DNA of 64,000 nucleotides from 2-02-FULL-66-14 sp037443705 (GCA_037443705.1 JBBINV010000006.1:1-64000); one strand, 5' to 3'. Shown: positions 44,620 to 53,297, counted from the first letter of the stretch. Notes: a model not told the origin generated them from the letters alone. Program-made: numbers and translations.

Positions 44620-46124
44620 GCGGGACGCTCCGCGACGTGCTGGCGGGGCACGTCGCGCGGCAGCCGGACCGCATCTTCCTTGTCGCGCCGGAGACCGGGC
44701 GCGAGCTGAGCTACCGCGAGCTCGACTGCCAGGCGCGGATGCTCGCGCGGTGGCTGCGGGCCGCGGGCCTTTCCCGCGGCGACAAGGTGGGCCTGTATCT
44801 CCACAACGGCTACCAGACGGCGCTTCTTTTCCTGGGCACGATGATCGGCGGCTACGTGGCGGCACCGCTCAACCTGCTTTCGCAGCGCTCGCAGCTCTCC
44901 TACGTGCTCGAGCACTGCGACTGCAAGGTGCTGTTCACCGCGCGCGAGTACGAGGCGCAGCTCGCGGAAGCGCTCGAGCCGGTGAAGCGGAAATTCGAGA
45001 TCGTCGTGATCGATCCCGACGCGAGGGAGCTTTTTCTCGAAGGTCAAATTCCTCGGGGGAAACCTGAGGGCATTTCCCCCGAGTCCCCGGCCCTCCTCAT
45101 GTACACCTCGGGGACGACCGGAACGCCGAAAGGGGCGCTGCTCACGCACGCGAACCTCATGGCGGCAGCGAAGAGCGTCGCGGCGTGGCACGGCCTCACG
45201 CCCGCGGACCGGTGTCTCTCGTCGCTTCCGCTTTACCATATCAACGGCCAGGTGATCGCCACGGTGACGCCGTTCGTCTCGGGCGGGAGCATCGTCGCGC
45301 CGCACCGCTTCAGCGTCTCGGCCTGGTGGGGAATCGTCGAGCGGCACCGCCCCACGTGGATCAACGTCGTGCCCACGATCATCGCGTACCTGCTGAACGC
45401 CGCCGATCCCGCGCGCGCCCGCCGGTTCCCGTTCGTACGTTTCGGGCGCTCGGCCTCCGCGCCGCTGCCGCCCGAGCAGCATCGCGCCTTCGAGCGCACC
45501 TTCGGCATTCCCGTGATCGAGGCGATGGGCATGACCGAATCGTCCTCCGTCGTGTTCTGCAATCCGCAGGATCCCGCGAAGCGCAAATACGGCACTCCCG
45601 GATTGCCCTGCGGGGTCGAAGCGAAGGTCGTGGGCCTGGATGACGGCAAAACGCTGGCTGACGGCGTTCCCGGAGAAATCTGCCTGCGCGGTCCGAACGT
45701 GATGCGCGCGTACTACAAGTCACCCGAGCAGACCGCGAAAGCGTTCGACGCCGAGGGCTGGCTCAGGACCGGCGATCTCGGCTACCGCGACGCCGACGGC
45801 TTCTACTTCGTCACCGGGCGGCTGAAGGAGCTGATCATCAAGGGCGGTGAGAACATCGCGCCGCGCGAGATCGACGAGGCGCTGCTCCGGCACCCGGCGG
45901 TACTCGAAGCCGCCGCGGTGGGGATCCCCGATCCGAATTACGGACAGGAGATTCTGGCGTGCATCGTGCTGCGAAGCGACAAATCGGTTTCTGTAGACGA
46001 ACTCCGGGACTTCTGCGTGCGCGAGCTCGGGCGCTACAAGACCCCGAAGGCCTTCAAGTTCATCGCCGAGCTGCCCAAGGGGCCCTCGGGAAAGGTGCAG
46101 CGCCTCAAGCTGCTCGAGGCGTAA
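44616..46124 (+). CDS. AMP-forming acyl-CoA ligase (SauT-like)
   Basis: A 502-residue adenylating enzyme. P-loop MYTSGTTGTPKGALLTHANL, A5 motif EAMGMTESS, ATP/ribose motif LRTGDLGYRDADGFYF and the A10 Lys in LPKGPSGKVQRLKL are all present. It would activate sulfoacetate with ATP and CoA to sulfoacetyl-CoA, the substrate of the preceding dehydrogenase, matching the SauT role. It overlaps that gene by 4 bases and is the last gene of the operon. Its 3' end overlaps the convergent MFS gene by 20 bases. Other short carboxylic acids cannot be excluded from sequence. Confidence 0.87.
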   Translation: MSGTLRDVLAGHVARQPDRIFLVAPETGRELSYRELDCQARMLARWLRAAGLSRGDKVGLYLHNGYQTALLFLGTMIGGYVAAPLNLLSQRSQLSYVLEHCDCKVLFTAREYEAQLAEALEPVKRKFEIVVIDPDARELFLEGQIPRGKPEGISPESPALLMYTSGTTGTPKGALLTHANLMAAAKSVAAWHGLTPADRCLSSLPLYHINGQVIATVTPFVSGGSIVAPHRFSVSAWWGIVERHRPTWINVVPTIIAYLLNAADPARARRFPFVRFGRSASAPLPPEQHRAFERTFGIPVIEAMGMTESSSVVFCNPQDPAKRKYGTPGLPCGVEAKVVGLDDGKTLADGVPGEICLRGPNVMRAYYKSPEQTAKAFDAEGWLRTGDLGYRDADGFYFVTGRLKELIIKGGENIAPREIDEALLRHPAVLEAAAVGIPDPNYGQEILACIVLRSDKSVSVDELRDFCVRELGRYKTPKAFKFIAELPKGPSGKVQRLKLLEA

Positions 46125-47346
46125 GCCCGCCCCTCGCGCGCATGAGCAGCCAGGCCGCGATCGAGAAATTGAGCAGGTTCCAGGCGATCCCGTTCACGAA
46201 CGCCGCCTTGTAGGACCCGGTGAGGTCGAAGATCGCGCCCGACATCCAGCCGCCGAGCGCCATGCCGATGAGGGTAGCCATGATCACGACGCCCACGCGC
46301 ACGCCCGCCTCGCGCGGCGTGAAGTACTCGCGCACGATGATCGCGTACGAGGGCACGATCCCGCCCTGGAAGAGGCCGAACAGCGCCGAGACGACGTAGA
46401 GCGTCACGAGCGCGTCGGAGGGCAGGAAAAAGAGCAGCGCGAGCCCCTGCAGCCCCGAGCCAAGGAGAAGCGTCGTCAAGCCTCCGATCCGGTCGCAGAT
46501 CCACCCGGAGGCGAGCCGGCTCACGATTCCGGCACCCAGCATGAGCGAGAGCATCTCGGCCCCGCGCGCCGCGCCGTAACCGAGGTCGTTGCAATAGGCG
46601 ACGATGTGCACCTGCGGCATCGACATCGCCACGCAGCATGCGAGCCCCGCGACGAAGAGCAGCCATTGCAGCGTGTCCGGCGACAGCCCGAGCGGCCTTT
46701 CGCTTTTTTCGGGAGTTGTCGAAACGGGATTTTCGGCAATCGCCGGCGGCCGCCTTCTCAACGCCAATGCCAATGGAAGGCTGACTGCGAGGATGAACAG
46801 GCCCGCGCCCACGTACGCCTGGCGCCAGCCCACGGTGTCGAAGAAGTGCTGCATCACCGGCGGCCAGAGGGCACCCGCGAGATAGTTTCCGCTCGCGCAG
46901 ATCGCCACCGCGATGCCGCGCCGGCGCGTGAACCAGAGCGAGATGTCGGCCACCAGCGGCGCGAACGTGGCCGAGCAGCCCAGCAGCCCGATCAGCACGC
47001 CTTGCGCGAGCGCGAACTGCATCAGGCTTGCGGCGTTCCCCGCCGCCACGAACCCGAGGCCGAGCGCGGCGCCGCCGATCATCACCGGCACCATCACGCC
47101 GAAGCGGTCCGAGAGCTTGCCCATGAGGATCCCGCCGAGCGCGAAGCCGACCATCGTGAGGGTGTAGGGGAGGGAGGCGTCGGAGCGCGACACGCCGAAC
47201 CCGGCCTGCACCGGCGGCAGCGCCACCGTGACCGCGTACATCCCCGAGCCGCCGAGCGTCGCGAGGGCGAGGGCGGCCGCGAGCCTCGCCCAGGCATAGG
47301 GCGATTCGGGCTGCGAGTGCGGGGAGAATCCGGCGGGCGGCGTCAC
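46105..47346 (-). CDS. MFS transporter (monocarboxylate/oxalate-formate type)
   Basis: A 413-residue 12-helix major facilitator. The loop-2 motif GKLSDRFG and the symmetrical loop GWICDRIGG in the second half are present, with SLWFTRRRGIAVAICASGNY as in MCT/OFA-type members. GTG start at 47346. It converges on the CoA ligase with a 20-base overlap, so it is not in the sulfoacetate operon. It could export or import an organic anion, and a SauU-like role is possible but not shown by its position. Confidence 0.87.
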   Translation of the reverse strand: MTPPAGFSPHSQPESPYAWARLAAALALATLGGSGMYAVTVALPPVQAGFGVSRSDASLPYTLTMVGFALGGILMGKLSDRFGVMVPVMIGGAALGLGFVAAGNAASLMQFALAQGVLIGLLGCSATFAPLVADISLWFTRRRGIAVAICASGNYLAGALWPPVMQHFFDTVGWRQAYVGAGLFILAVSLPLALALRRRPPAIAENPVSTTPEKSERPLGLSPDTLQWLLFVAGLACCVAMSMPQVHIVAYCNDLGYGAARGAEMLSLMLGAGIVSRLASGWICDRIGGLTTLLLGSGLQGLALLFFLPSDALVTLYVVSALFGLFQGGIVPSYAIIVREYFTPREAGVRVGVVIMATLIGMALGGWMSGAIFDLTGSYKAAFVNGIAWNLLNFSIAAWLLMRARGGLTPRAA

Positions 47347-47363
47347 CGCCCGGATTCTAGGGG

Positions 47364-47591
47364 CTACCTGCGGCGGCGCCGGCGGTTGATTCGCAGGGCG
47401 GTCGCCTCCGCGAAGTTGCGGATGCAGATCGAGAACGCGCGGTCCTGCATCGCCTCCTCGAACGTGTAGCGGCGCGAGAACCCGAGCCGCTTGTACGCCG
47501 CGCGCAGCGCCGCGTCGCTATCGGCGCGCGCGACCGGCTCCAGTCCCAGGGGGATCTGCGGGGTCGGTTCCCGGAGGCCGATGCGTACCAT
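47364..47591 (-). CDS. Small basic protein, unknown
   Basis: A 75-residue frame starting MVRIGLREPTPQIPLGLEPV and ending in a run of Arg (RINRRRRRR). A segment AAYKRLGFSRRYTFEEAM looks helical. I do not recognise the family. It lies 17 bases upstream of the MFS start on the same strand and could be co-transcribed. Codon use is like its neighbours, which gives moderate support that it is real. An ATG four codons further upstream is possible. Confidence 0.45.
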   Translation of the reverse strand: MVRIGLREPTPQIPLGLEPVARADSDAALRAAYKRLGFSRRYTFEEAMQDRAFSICIRNFAEATALRINRRRRRR

Positions 47592-47606
47592 GGCTCTTCG
47601 CACAGG

Positions 47607-47999
47607 TTAATCGGCCGCGCGCGGCCGACCTTGACCCCCGTCAACCAGAACGCTCGACAGCAGCCACGAAATGAGGCTGTACGCTATCGCGCCGAATACC
47701 CCGGGCCAGAACCCGGCCACCACGAACCCCTGGAGCAGCGAGCCGGCCATCCAGAACAGCAACCCGTTGATCACGAACATGAAGAGGCCCAGCGTCAGGG
47801 TCGTGATCCGTCCCGCTCCGACCACGTTCTTGACGAACGCGAGCAACGGCGGCTCGTTGTTGCTGATCGCGACAACGAGGCGCCGATTCTCGCGCTTAGG
47901 CAGGCGAGACAGTGTTACCGTGCCGTCACCGCCGATCGATCCGGCGGCGTATGCCGCTTGGGTGGCGCCAGTCTTTCGTGTCTTTCGGTCGCGGGCCAC
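47607..47999 (-). pseudogene. Chimeric ORF: LAGLIDADG endonuclease fragment joined to holin-like C-terminus
   Basis: A 130-codon frame with a GTG start. Residues 1-66 look like the N-terminal part of a LAGLIDADG homing endonuclease: AAYAAGSIGGDGTVTLSR (degenerate motif, final Asp-Gly kept), then ENRRLVVAISNNEPPLLAFV and GAGRIT. Residues 67-130 are the C-terminal two membrane helices of a YvlD/phage holin 4-type protein (LTLGLFMFVINGLLFW, GFWPGVFGAIAYSLISWLLS), whose first helices are missing. The join is near 47801. A deletion probably fused two broken genes. It begins 70 bases past the 3' end of the intron-bearing tmRNA, the expected setting for a homing endonuclease remnant. Confidence 0.6.
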
Positions 48000-48032
48000 G
48001 AGCCATCAACGCGCCACGCCCGCGAACGGTTG

Positions 48033-48063
48033 AAAAGAAAACGGCCACCGAGTCGGCGGCCGT
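48033..48063 (-). terminator. Rho-independent terminator of tmRNA
   Basis: On the minus strand the arms ACGGCC and GGCCGT, with further pairing inside (one G-U and CCGA/TCGG), form a long stem followed by TTTTCTTTTC. It starts 6 bases after the encoded CCA end of the tmRNA. Confidence 0.8.
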
Positions 48064-48068
48064 GGAAT

Positions 48069-48708
48069 TGGTGGAGGCGGCGGGACAGCCGGTCCGCCCC
48101 TTTCGGGACGGGCTGGACTATGCCTTCATCCCGGTTGCCCGGGATGCGGGGCGTGTTATCCGCCCGGTTTCGGCGGATCCTAGTGGCCGCTCGCCCGGTG
48201 GCCCGGGTCAGCGGCTCTATGAGTCTCTACAGGGCAGGCCCGGAGTTGGCCTCCTTCCTACCCCTCGGCGTTTCCAGGCCGTTTGTTCTTTGGCCCCAGG
48301 GTTCGCCGATGTGAGCCCCGTTTTCAGCCTGCTCTTGCGAGCCGGCGCGACCAGTCGATCGAACCCGCGTCCGCAAGCCCTAGACAGTCAGGACTACATG
48401 CTTAGCCTGGTGATTTGGATCTCGCCTTGCGCCCGCCCACCGGCAGGCTGACGCTCGGCCAGCCGCTTCGACGGATCCCCCCGGCCAAGCGGCCAAGCCG
48501 GGAAGAGAGGCTGATGTGAATGGCGCTGCACCCGCTTTCGCGGGCCTAGCCCATCAGCAGGCTAGTGCAGCGTCTCGCCGGTGTTAGGCGGCGAGAGCGA
48601 AACGCTCGTCGTTGGCGTCTGGTTGCGTACGGTTGGATTTACGAGGTGCTCCGCCCCTCGGCATGCCCTGCGCTGCTTCGCGACCCGCGTCGAAACCAGG
48701 TCGCCCCC
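48069..48708 (-). ncRNA. ssrA: tmRNA (tag ANDERFALAA), interrupted by a group I intron
   Basis: The 5' end GGGGGCGACCTGGTTTCGAC at 48708 is the tmRNA start. It pairs with the 3' acceptor strand CGCCTCC before the encoded ACCA at 48069. The tag frame at 48584-48616 reads ANDERFALAA then TAA, a betaproteobacterial tag. The T-arm is split: GCGGGTTCGAT (ending at 48358) and TCCCGC (from 48085) must be joined to make a normal 7-base T-loop. The 272 bases between are a group I intron, so the mature RNA would be 368 nt. tmRNA rescues stalled ribosomes with SmpB, and here it can work only after splicing, since charging needs the intact T-arm and acceptor stem. Confidence 0.95.
48086..48357 (-). mobile_element. 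Group I intron in the tmRNA T-loop
   Basis: A 272-nt insert at the T-loop of ssrA. The upstream exon ends in U and the intron ends in G, as group I splicing requires. A P1 helix can form between exon CGAU and intron GUCG (48348-48351 region), with a U-G wobble at the splice site. The conserved core shows the P7 strands AGAGACT and CATAGTCC, the second within GAAGGCATAGTCC, which fits the S element. It has no open reading frame of its own. It should be self-splicing. A degraded LAGLIDADG fragment lies about 70 bases beyond the tmRNA end. Confidence 0.88.
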
Positions 48709-48731
48709 AGCGTCTGACACTGCATATTTTA

Positions 48732-49748
48732 TCAGTGCCAGCCCTTTAGAACGAGCTTGCCGATCATGGTTCCCGACTCGATGCGGGCGTGCGCGGCGCG
48801 CAGGTTCGCGGCGTTGATCGGCGAGAGCGTCTCGCGAAGCGTGCCGCGCAGGCGCCCTTCGTCCAGGAGGTCGGCTACGCGGCAGAGCAGCCGGTGCTGC
48901 TCGATCATGTCGGCGGTCTGCCAGCGCGGGCGCGTGAACATCAGCTCCCAGCAGAGCGCGGCGCTCTTCGCGCGGATCGCGTCCTGCGCGAGCGGGCCCT
49001 TGTTTGCGACGATCGCGAGCACCGAGCCCTGCGGCGCAATGAGGTCGCCGATCGCGTCCCAGTACGGATCGAGGTCGGTGAAGCAGGCGATGTAGTCGAC
49101 GAACTTGAGTCCCAGCGCCTCGAGCTGCGGCCGCATCGGCTTGCGATGGTCGAGGATTCCGTCGGCGCCGAGGCTCTTCGCCCAGGCGATGGATTCGGGG
49201 CGCGAGGCGGTGGCGATCGCTTTGAGCCCGGCGAGGCGCGCGAGCTGGATGCCGATCGAGCCCACGCCGCCCGCGCCGCCGATCAGAAGGATCGAGGCGC
49301 CGCGGTGGCGTCCTTCCGGGTCGATCCGCATCCGGTGAAAGAACCCTTCCCACGCCGTGATCGCGGTGAGCGGTATCGCCGCGGCCTGCGCGAAATCGAG
49401 CGCGCGCGGCTTGCGGCCCACGATGCGCTCGTCCACCAGGTGGTATTCGCTGTTGCACCCCGGGCGCGTGACATCGCCTGCGTAGAAGACCTCGTCGCCG
49501 GGCTTGAAGAGCGTCGCCTCGGATCCCGCGGCTTCCACCACGCCGCTCGCGTCCCAGCCGAGCACGCGAGGCGCATCGTCCGTCTTCGCGGGGTCCCTGC
49601 GGCGCTTGGTGTCGACCGGGTTGACCGACACGGCTTCGACCCTGACCAGCAGATCGCGGCCCGCAGGGGAGGGCTTCGGCAACTCGATGTCCGCGAGCGA
49701 CGCCGGGTCTTCGATCGGAAGCGGGCGGATGTGCGCGACGGCTTTCAT
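48732..49748 (-). CDS. Zinc-type alcohol dehydrogenase/quinone oxidoreductase family protein
   Basis: A 338-residue medium-chain dehydrogenase of the zeta-crystallin-like branch. It has a GroES-like N-terminal fold (VRVEAVSVNPVDTKRR, LGWDASGVVEAAGS) and the NADPH Rossmann motif IGGAGGVGSIGIQLARLAG. The catalytic-Zn Cys/His set of true alcohol dehydrogenases is absent, so it is probably a Zn-free NADPH:quinone or enone reductase. It overlaps gph by 4 bases. Its stop lies 24 bases upstream of the tmRNA 5' end on the same strand, so the tmRNA promoter must overlap its 3' end. Confidence 0.88.
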   Translation of the reverse strand: MKAVAHIRPLPIEDPASLADIELPKPSPAGRDLLVRVEAVSVNPVDTKRRRDPAKTDDAPRVLGWDASGVVEAAGSEATLFKPGDEVFYAGDVTRPGCNSEYHLVDERIVGRKPRALDFAQAAAIPLTAITAWEGFFHRMRIDPEGRHRGASILLIGGAGGVGSIGIQLARLAGLKAIATASRPESIAWAKSLGADGILDHRKPMRPQLEALGLKFVDYIACFTDLDPYWDAIGDLIAPQGSVLAIVANKGPLAQDAIRAKSAALCWELMFTRPRWQTADMIEQHRLLCRVADLLDEGRLRGTLRETLSPINAANLRAAHARIESGTMIGKLVLKGWH

Positions 49749-50410
49749 GGCGTGTGCGTCCTCTCCAGATGCGCGACGAGGTCCATCGGCTGCGCGATCA
49801 CGGCGTCCGCGTCCCAGGTGTCGGGACCGCCCGCATCCGGGTGGTGATAGCCCCACTGAACCGCCACCGGTCGCATGCCCGCGGCGCGCGCGGCCTGGAT
49901 GTCGCGCAGGTCGTCGCCGAGGAACAGGCAATCCGCAGGCGGGAGGTCGAGCAGCTTCGCCGCGTACTCGAGCGGCGCAGGGTGGGGCTTCAGGTGCGGC
50001 GTGGTGTCGCCGCAGACCACGCAATCCGGCTCGAGACGCAGACCCGCTACGACGCGGTCGGTGAAGCGCGTGGCCTTGTTGGTGACGATGCCCCAGGCGA
50101 TTCTCCGCACGCGAAGCACCTTCAGCAGCGCCGCGATTCCGGGGAAGAGCCGCGTGTGCACGCAGGTGCGCTCGCGATAGTTCTCGAGGAACGCGTCGCG
50201 CAGCGCCGCGTACTCGGGGCTTGCGGAATCGACGCCGAATCCCACGCGCAGCAGCCCGCGCGCGCCTGCCGAGGCGAACGGCCGCACGCGCGCGATCGGG
50301 AGCTCCGGCATGCCCTGGTCGCGGCGCAGGCGGTTGAGCGCGGCCGCGAGGTCGTCCGCCGTATCCGCGAGCGTCCCGTCGAGATCGAACAGCACCGCGC
50401 GGCTACGCAT
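49745..50410 (-). CDS. gph: Phosphoglycolate phosphatase
   Basis: A 221-residue HAD phosphatase. Motif I is LFDLDGTLADT (nucleophile Asp at about residue 9, acid Asp two on), motif II lies in GIVTNKATR, the motif III Lys is in LKPHPAPLEYA, and motif IV is FLGDDLRDIQAA. It hydrolyses 2-phosphoglycolate, formed for example in DNA repair. It overlaps ubiG by 8 bases and the following dehydrogenase gene by 4. The pair ubiG–gph beside gyrA is a conserved betaproteobacterial order, which supports the specific call over other HAD enzymes. Confidence 0.88.
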   Translation of the reverse strand: MRSRAVLFDLDGTLADTADDLAAALNRLRRDQGMPELPIARVRPFASAGARGLLRVGFGVDSASPEYAALRDAFLENYRERTCVHTRLFPGIAALLKVLRVRRIAWGIVTNKATRFTDRVVAGLRLEPDCVVCGDTTPHLKPHPAPLEYAAKLLDLPPADCLFLGDDLRDIQAARAAGMRPVAVQWGYHHPDAGGPDTWDADAVIAQPMDLVAHLERTHTP

Positions 50411-51155
50411 CGCGGGCGCAGCAAAGCAGGTAATTCACGTCGCAGTCCGGTCCGAGCCGGTAGCGCTTCGTGAGCGGGTTGTAGGTCATGCCCACGAGAT
50501 CGAGCGGCCTGAGACTCGCGGCGCGGCACCAGCGCGCAAGCTCAGAGGGCTTGATGAAGCGCGCGTAATCGTGCGTGCCCTTCGGCAGGAGCTTGAGCAC
50601 GTACTCGGCGCCGATGACCGCGAAGAGGTAGGCCTTCGGATTGCGGTTGATGGTCGAGATGAAGACCCTGCCGCCGGGCTTCGCGAGCCGCGCGCAGGCC
50701 GCTACCGCGCTCGCGGGATCGGGCACGTGCTCGAGCATCTCCATGCAGGTGACGACATCGAATTCGCCGGGATGATGTTCCGAGAACGACTCGGGGGAGG
50801 AAAGCTCGTACTGCACTTCCTGCCTGCTTTCCAGGAGATGAAGCTGCGCGACCTTCAGCGCGCGCTCGGAAAGGTCGATTCCCGTCACTTGAGCGCCCGC
50901 GCGCGCGAGGCTTTCGGCGAGGATGCCGCCGCCGCAGCCTGCGTCGAGCGCGCGCTTGCCCGCGAGCGCAACGTGACTCTCGATCCAGGCGAGGCGCAGC
51001 GGGTTGATCTCGTGCAGCGGCCGGAACTCGCTCGCCGGGTCCCACCAGCGGTGCGCAAGCTCGCTGAACTTGGCGACTTCTGCAGGATCGACGTTGGCCA
51101 GTTCGGGGTCAGACTCGACTTTCGCTCCCTCGGATTGATGCGTGGTCATGGTCAT
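50403..51155 (-). CDS. ubiG: UbiG: ubiquinone O-methyltransferase
   Basis: A 250-residue SAM methyltransferase. UbiG motifs are clear: KFSELAHRWWDPASEFRPLH, then SAM motif I LDAGCGGGILAESLA, and FDVVTCMEMLEHV. It performs both O-methylations in ubiquinone synthesis. Typical proteins start just before DPAEVAKFSEL; here about 20 extra residues precede it. They are encoded inside a 79-base inverted-repeat element (51101-51179), which also supplies the ATG codons at 51155 and 51149. No Shine-Dalgarno is visible because that position is repeat arm. The start is therefore uncertain. Confidence 0.92.
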   Translation of the reverse strand: MTMTTHQSEGAKVESDPELANVDPAEVAKFSELAHRWWDPASEFRPLHEINPLRLAWIESHVALAGKRALDAGCGGGILAESLARAGAQVTGIDLSERALKVAQLHLLESRQEVQYELSSPESFSEHHPGEFDVVTCMEMLEHVPDPASAVAACARLAKPGGRVFISTINRNPKAYLFAVIGAEYVLKLLPKGTHDYARFIKPSELARWCRAASLRPLDLVGMTYNPLTKRYRLGPDCDVNYLLCCARDA

Positions 51156-51179
51156 CGAAAGTCGAGTCTGACCCCGAAC
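51101..51179. repeat. 24-bp perfect inverted repeat around the ubiG start
   Basis: Arms 51101-51124 and 51156-51179 are exact reverse complements, beginning GTTCGGGGTCAGACTCGACT, with a 31-base spacer. The spacer holds the ubiG start codons and one arm is coding. The outer part of each arm carries the CTGACCCCGA core seen at 16716 and 60059. Confidence 0.9.
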
Positions 51180-51191
51180 GGGGATTCTCGC

Positions 51192-51219
51192 AAAAAAAAA
51201 GCCCCGCCGAAGCAGGGCT
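51192..51219 (-). terminator. Terminator of the OmpA gene at 51240
   Basis: On the minus strand the stem AGCCCTGC/GCGGGGCT (one wobble) with a TTCG loop is followed by nine T, 20 bases after the OmpA stop. Confidence 0.87.
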
Positions 51220-51239
51220 TTCATGCGGCGTTTGCCGGT

Positions 51240-51887
<648 letters not shown>

Positions 51888-51925
51888 GTTTGGTTCCTTC
51901 CTGAACGAGGAAATGTTCTTGGTTT

Positions 51926-53248
51926 TCAAGACGCTGGACGGATCTTGAGAACATTCTGCCACAACTCGCAACGGGTGTCCAAGCCGTCGAATGCCGAATT
52001 TTGCAGTTCGTTGTCCCGCAGCAACAGGCGGCCTTCGATCCAGACATGGCTGACGTGCTCCCGCCCTGCCGCGTAGACCAGCAACGAGACGGGGTCGTAG
52101 CACGGTGACAGCTCCGGCTCCCGGAGTTGCACCGCCACGAGATCGGCGCACTTGCCCGATACGATCGATCCGATCGCCGAGTCGAGCCCGAGCGCCACGG
52201 CGCCGCCGAGGGTGGCCGCGCGAAGCGCGGCGTGCGCCGGCATCGCTTCCGCGTCGCGCGCGACCGCCTTGGCGAGCAACGCCGCCTGGCGCATCTCCTG
52301 CATCACGTCCAGGCGGTTGTTGCTCGCCGCGCCGTCGGTGCCGAGCGCCACGTTCACTCCGGCCGCGAGCAGCCTCGCCACCGGCGCGAAACCGCTCGCT
52401 AGCTTGAGGTTCGAAGAGGGGCAGTGAGCGACCGAAGCGCCGTGGCGCGCAAGCGTCGCGATCTCCTCCTCGGTGAGATGCACCGTGTGCACCGCGATCA
52501 GCCCCGGGCCGAGCAGCCCGAGGTGCCTCAGGCGCTCGAGCGGGCGCACGCCGTGCTCGGCGACTGAGCGCTCCACTTCCTCGGCGGTCTCGTGCAGGTG
52601 CACGTGAATCGGGATGTCGAGTTCGCCCGCGATCCGGGCCACCTTCCGGAACGAGGCGTCCGATACGGTGTAGGGAGCGTGCGGGGCGAGGCAAAACGAC
52701 GCGAGCGGATGATCGCGGTACCGGTCGCGCAGCGCCAGCCCCTTCTGCAGGTAATCGTCGGGATCCGCGGCATACGCGGACGGGAACTCGACCACGATGA
52801 TCCCGAGCGCGGCGCGCATCCCCGCCTCGAGCGCCGCCTCGAGCGCTGCCTCCGGGAAGAAGTACATGTCGTTGAAGCAGGTGACGCCGCCGCGCAGCAT
52901 CTCGGCGCAGGCGAGCAGCGTTCCGTCCCGCACGAACTGCGGCGAGACGTGCTTCAGCTCCGCCGGCCAGATGTGCTCCTTCAGCCAGCGCATCAGCGAC
53001 AGGTCGTCGGCGATGCCGCGCATGAGCGACATCGCGGCGTGCGTGTGCGCGTTGACCAGGCCGGGTATGAGAACGTGCTCGGAAAGCTCCAGGATCTCGC
53101 GGCCGGGATACCGGCGGTTCGCCTCTTCGCCCGGAAAGACGGCTTCGATGCGCCCCCCGGCTACCGCTACCGCATGGTGTTCGAGCACCGCGCCGGCGGG
53201 CTCGACCGGCACCACCCAGCGAGCGCGAATGAGGAAACTGTCGTTCAT
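51926..53248 (-). CDS. Amidohydrolase, TRZ/ATZ (MTA/SAH deaminase-like) family
   Basis: A 440-residue metal-dependent deaminase/hydrolase. Metal ligands: His pair in NAHTHAAMS, a further His in HVHLHETAEE, His in AVHTVHL and Asp in LGTDGAASNN. The motif CPSSNLKLASGFAP matches 5'-methylthioadenosine/S-adenosylhomocysteine deaminases, which is the likely activity. It lies between two OmpA paralogues, behind the terminator of the upstream one, and so should have its own promoter. Genes of this family beside ubiG are common in betaproteobacteria. Confidence 0.88.
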   Translation of the reverse strand: MNDSFLIRARWVVPVEPAGAVLEHHAVAVAGGRIEAVFPGEEANRRYPGREILELSEHVLIPGLVNAHTHAAMSLMRGIADDLSLMRWLKEHIWPAELKHVSPQFVRDGTLLACAEMLRGGVTCFNDMYFFPEAALEAALEAGMRAALGIIVVEFPSAYAADPDDYLQKGLALRDRYRDHPLASFCLAPHAPYTVSDASFRKVARIAGELDIPIHVHLHETAEEVERSVAEHGVRPLERLRHLGLLGPGLIAVHTVHLTEEEIATLARHGASVAHCPSSNLKLASGFAPVARLLAAGVNVALGTDGAASNNRLDVMQEMRQAALLAKAVARDAEAMPAHAALRAATLGGAVALGLDSAIGSIVSGKCADLVAVQLREPELSPCYDPVSLLVYAAGREHVSHVWIEGRLLLRDNELQNSAFDGLDTRCELWQNVLKIRPAS

Positions 53249-53250
53249 GC

Positions 53251-53279
53251 AAAAACAAAGCCCCGCCGCAGCGGGGCTT
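53251..53279 (-). terminator. Terminator of the OmpA gene at 53298
   Basis: On the minus strand a 9-bp perfect stem AAGCCCCGC/GCGGGGCTT is followed by TGTTTTT, 18 bases after the stop codon of the second OmpA-family gene. Confidence 0.83.
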
Positions 53280-53297
53280 CGATGCGCCTCCGGTCGG

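Noticed and set aside
46105..47346. SauU, the sulfoacetate importer
   Set aside because: It is on the opposite strand to the operon, and tctCBA already sits inside it. Position alone does not support the name.
48562..49458. A minus-strand frame crossing the tmRNA and alcohol dehydrogenase region
   Set aside because: It runs through the tmRNA 5' half in a frame different from the tag and matches no family.
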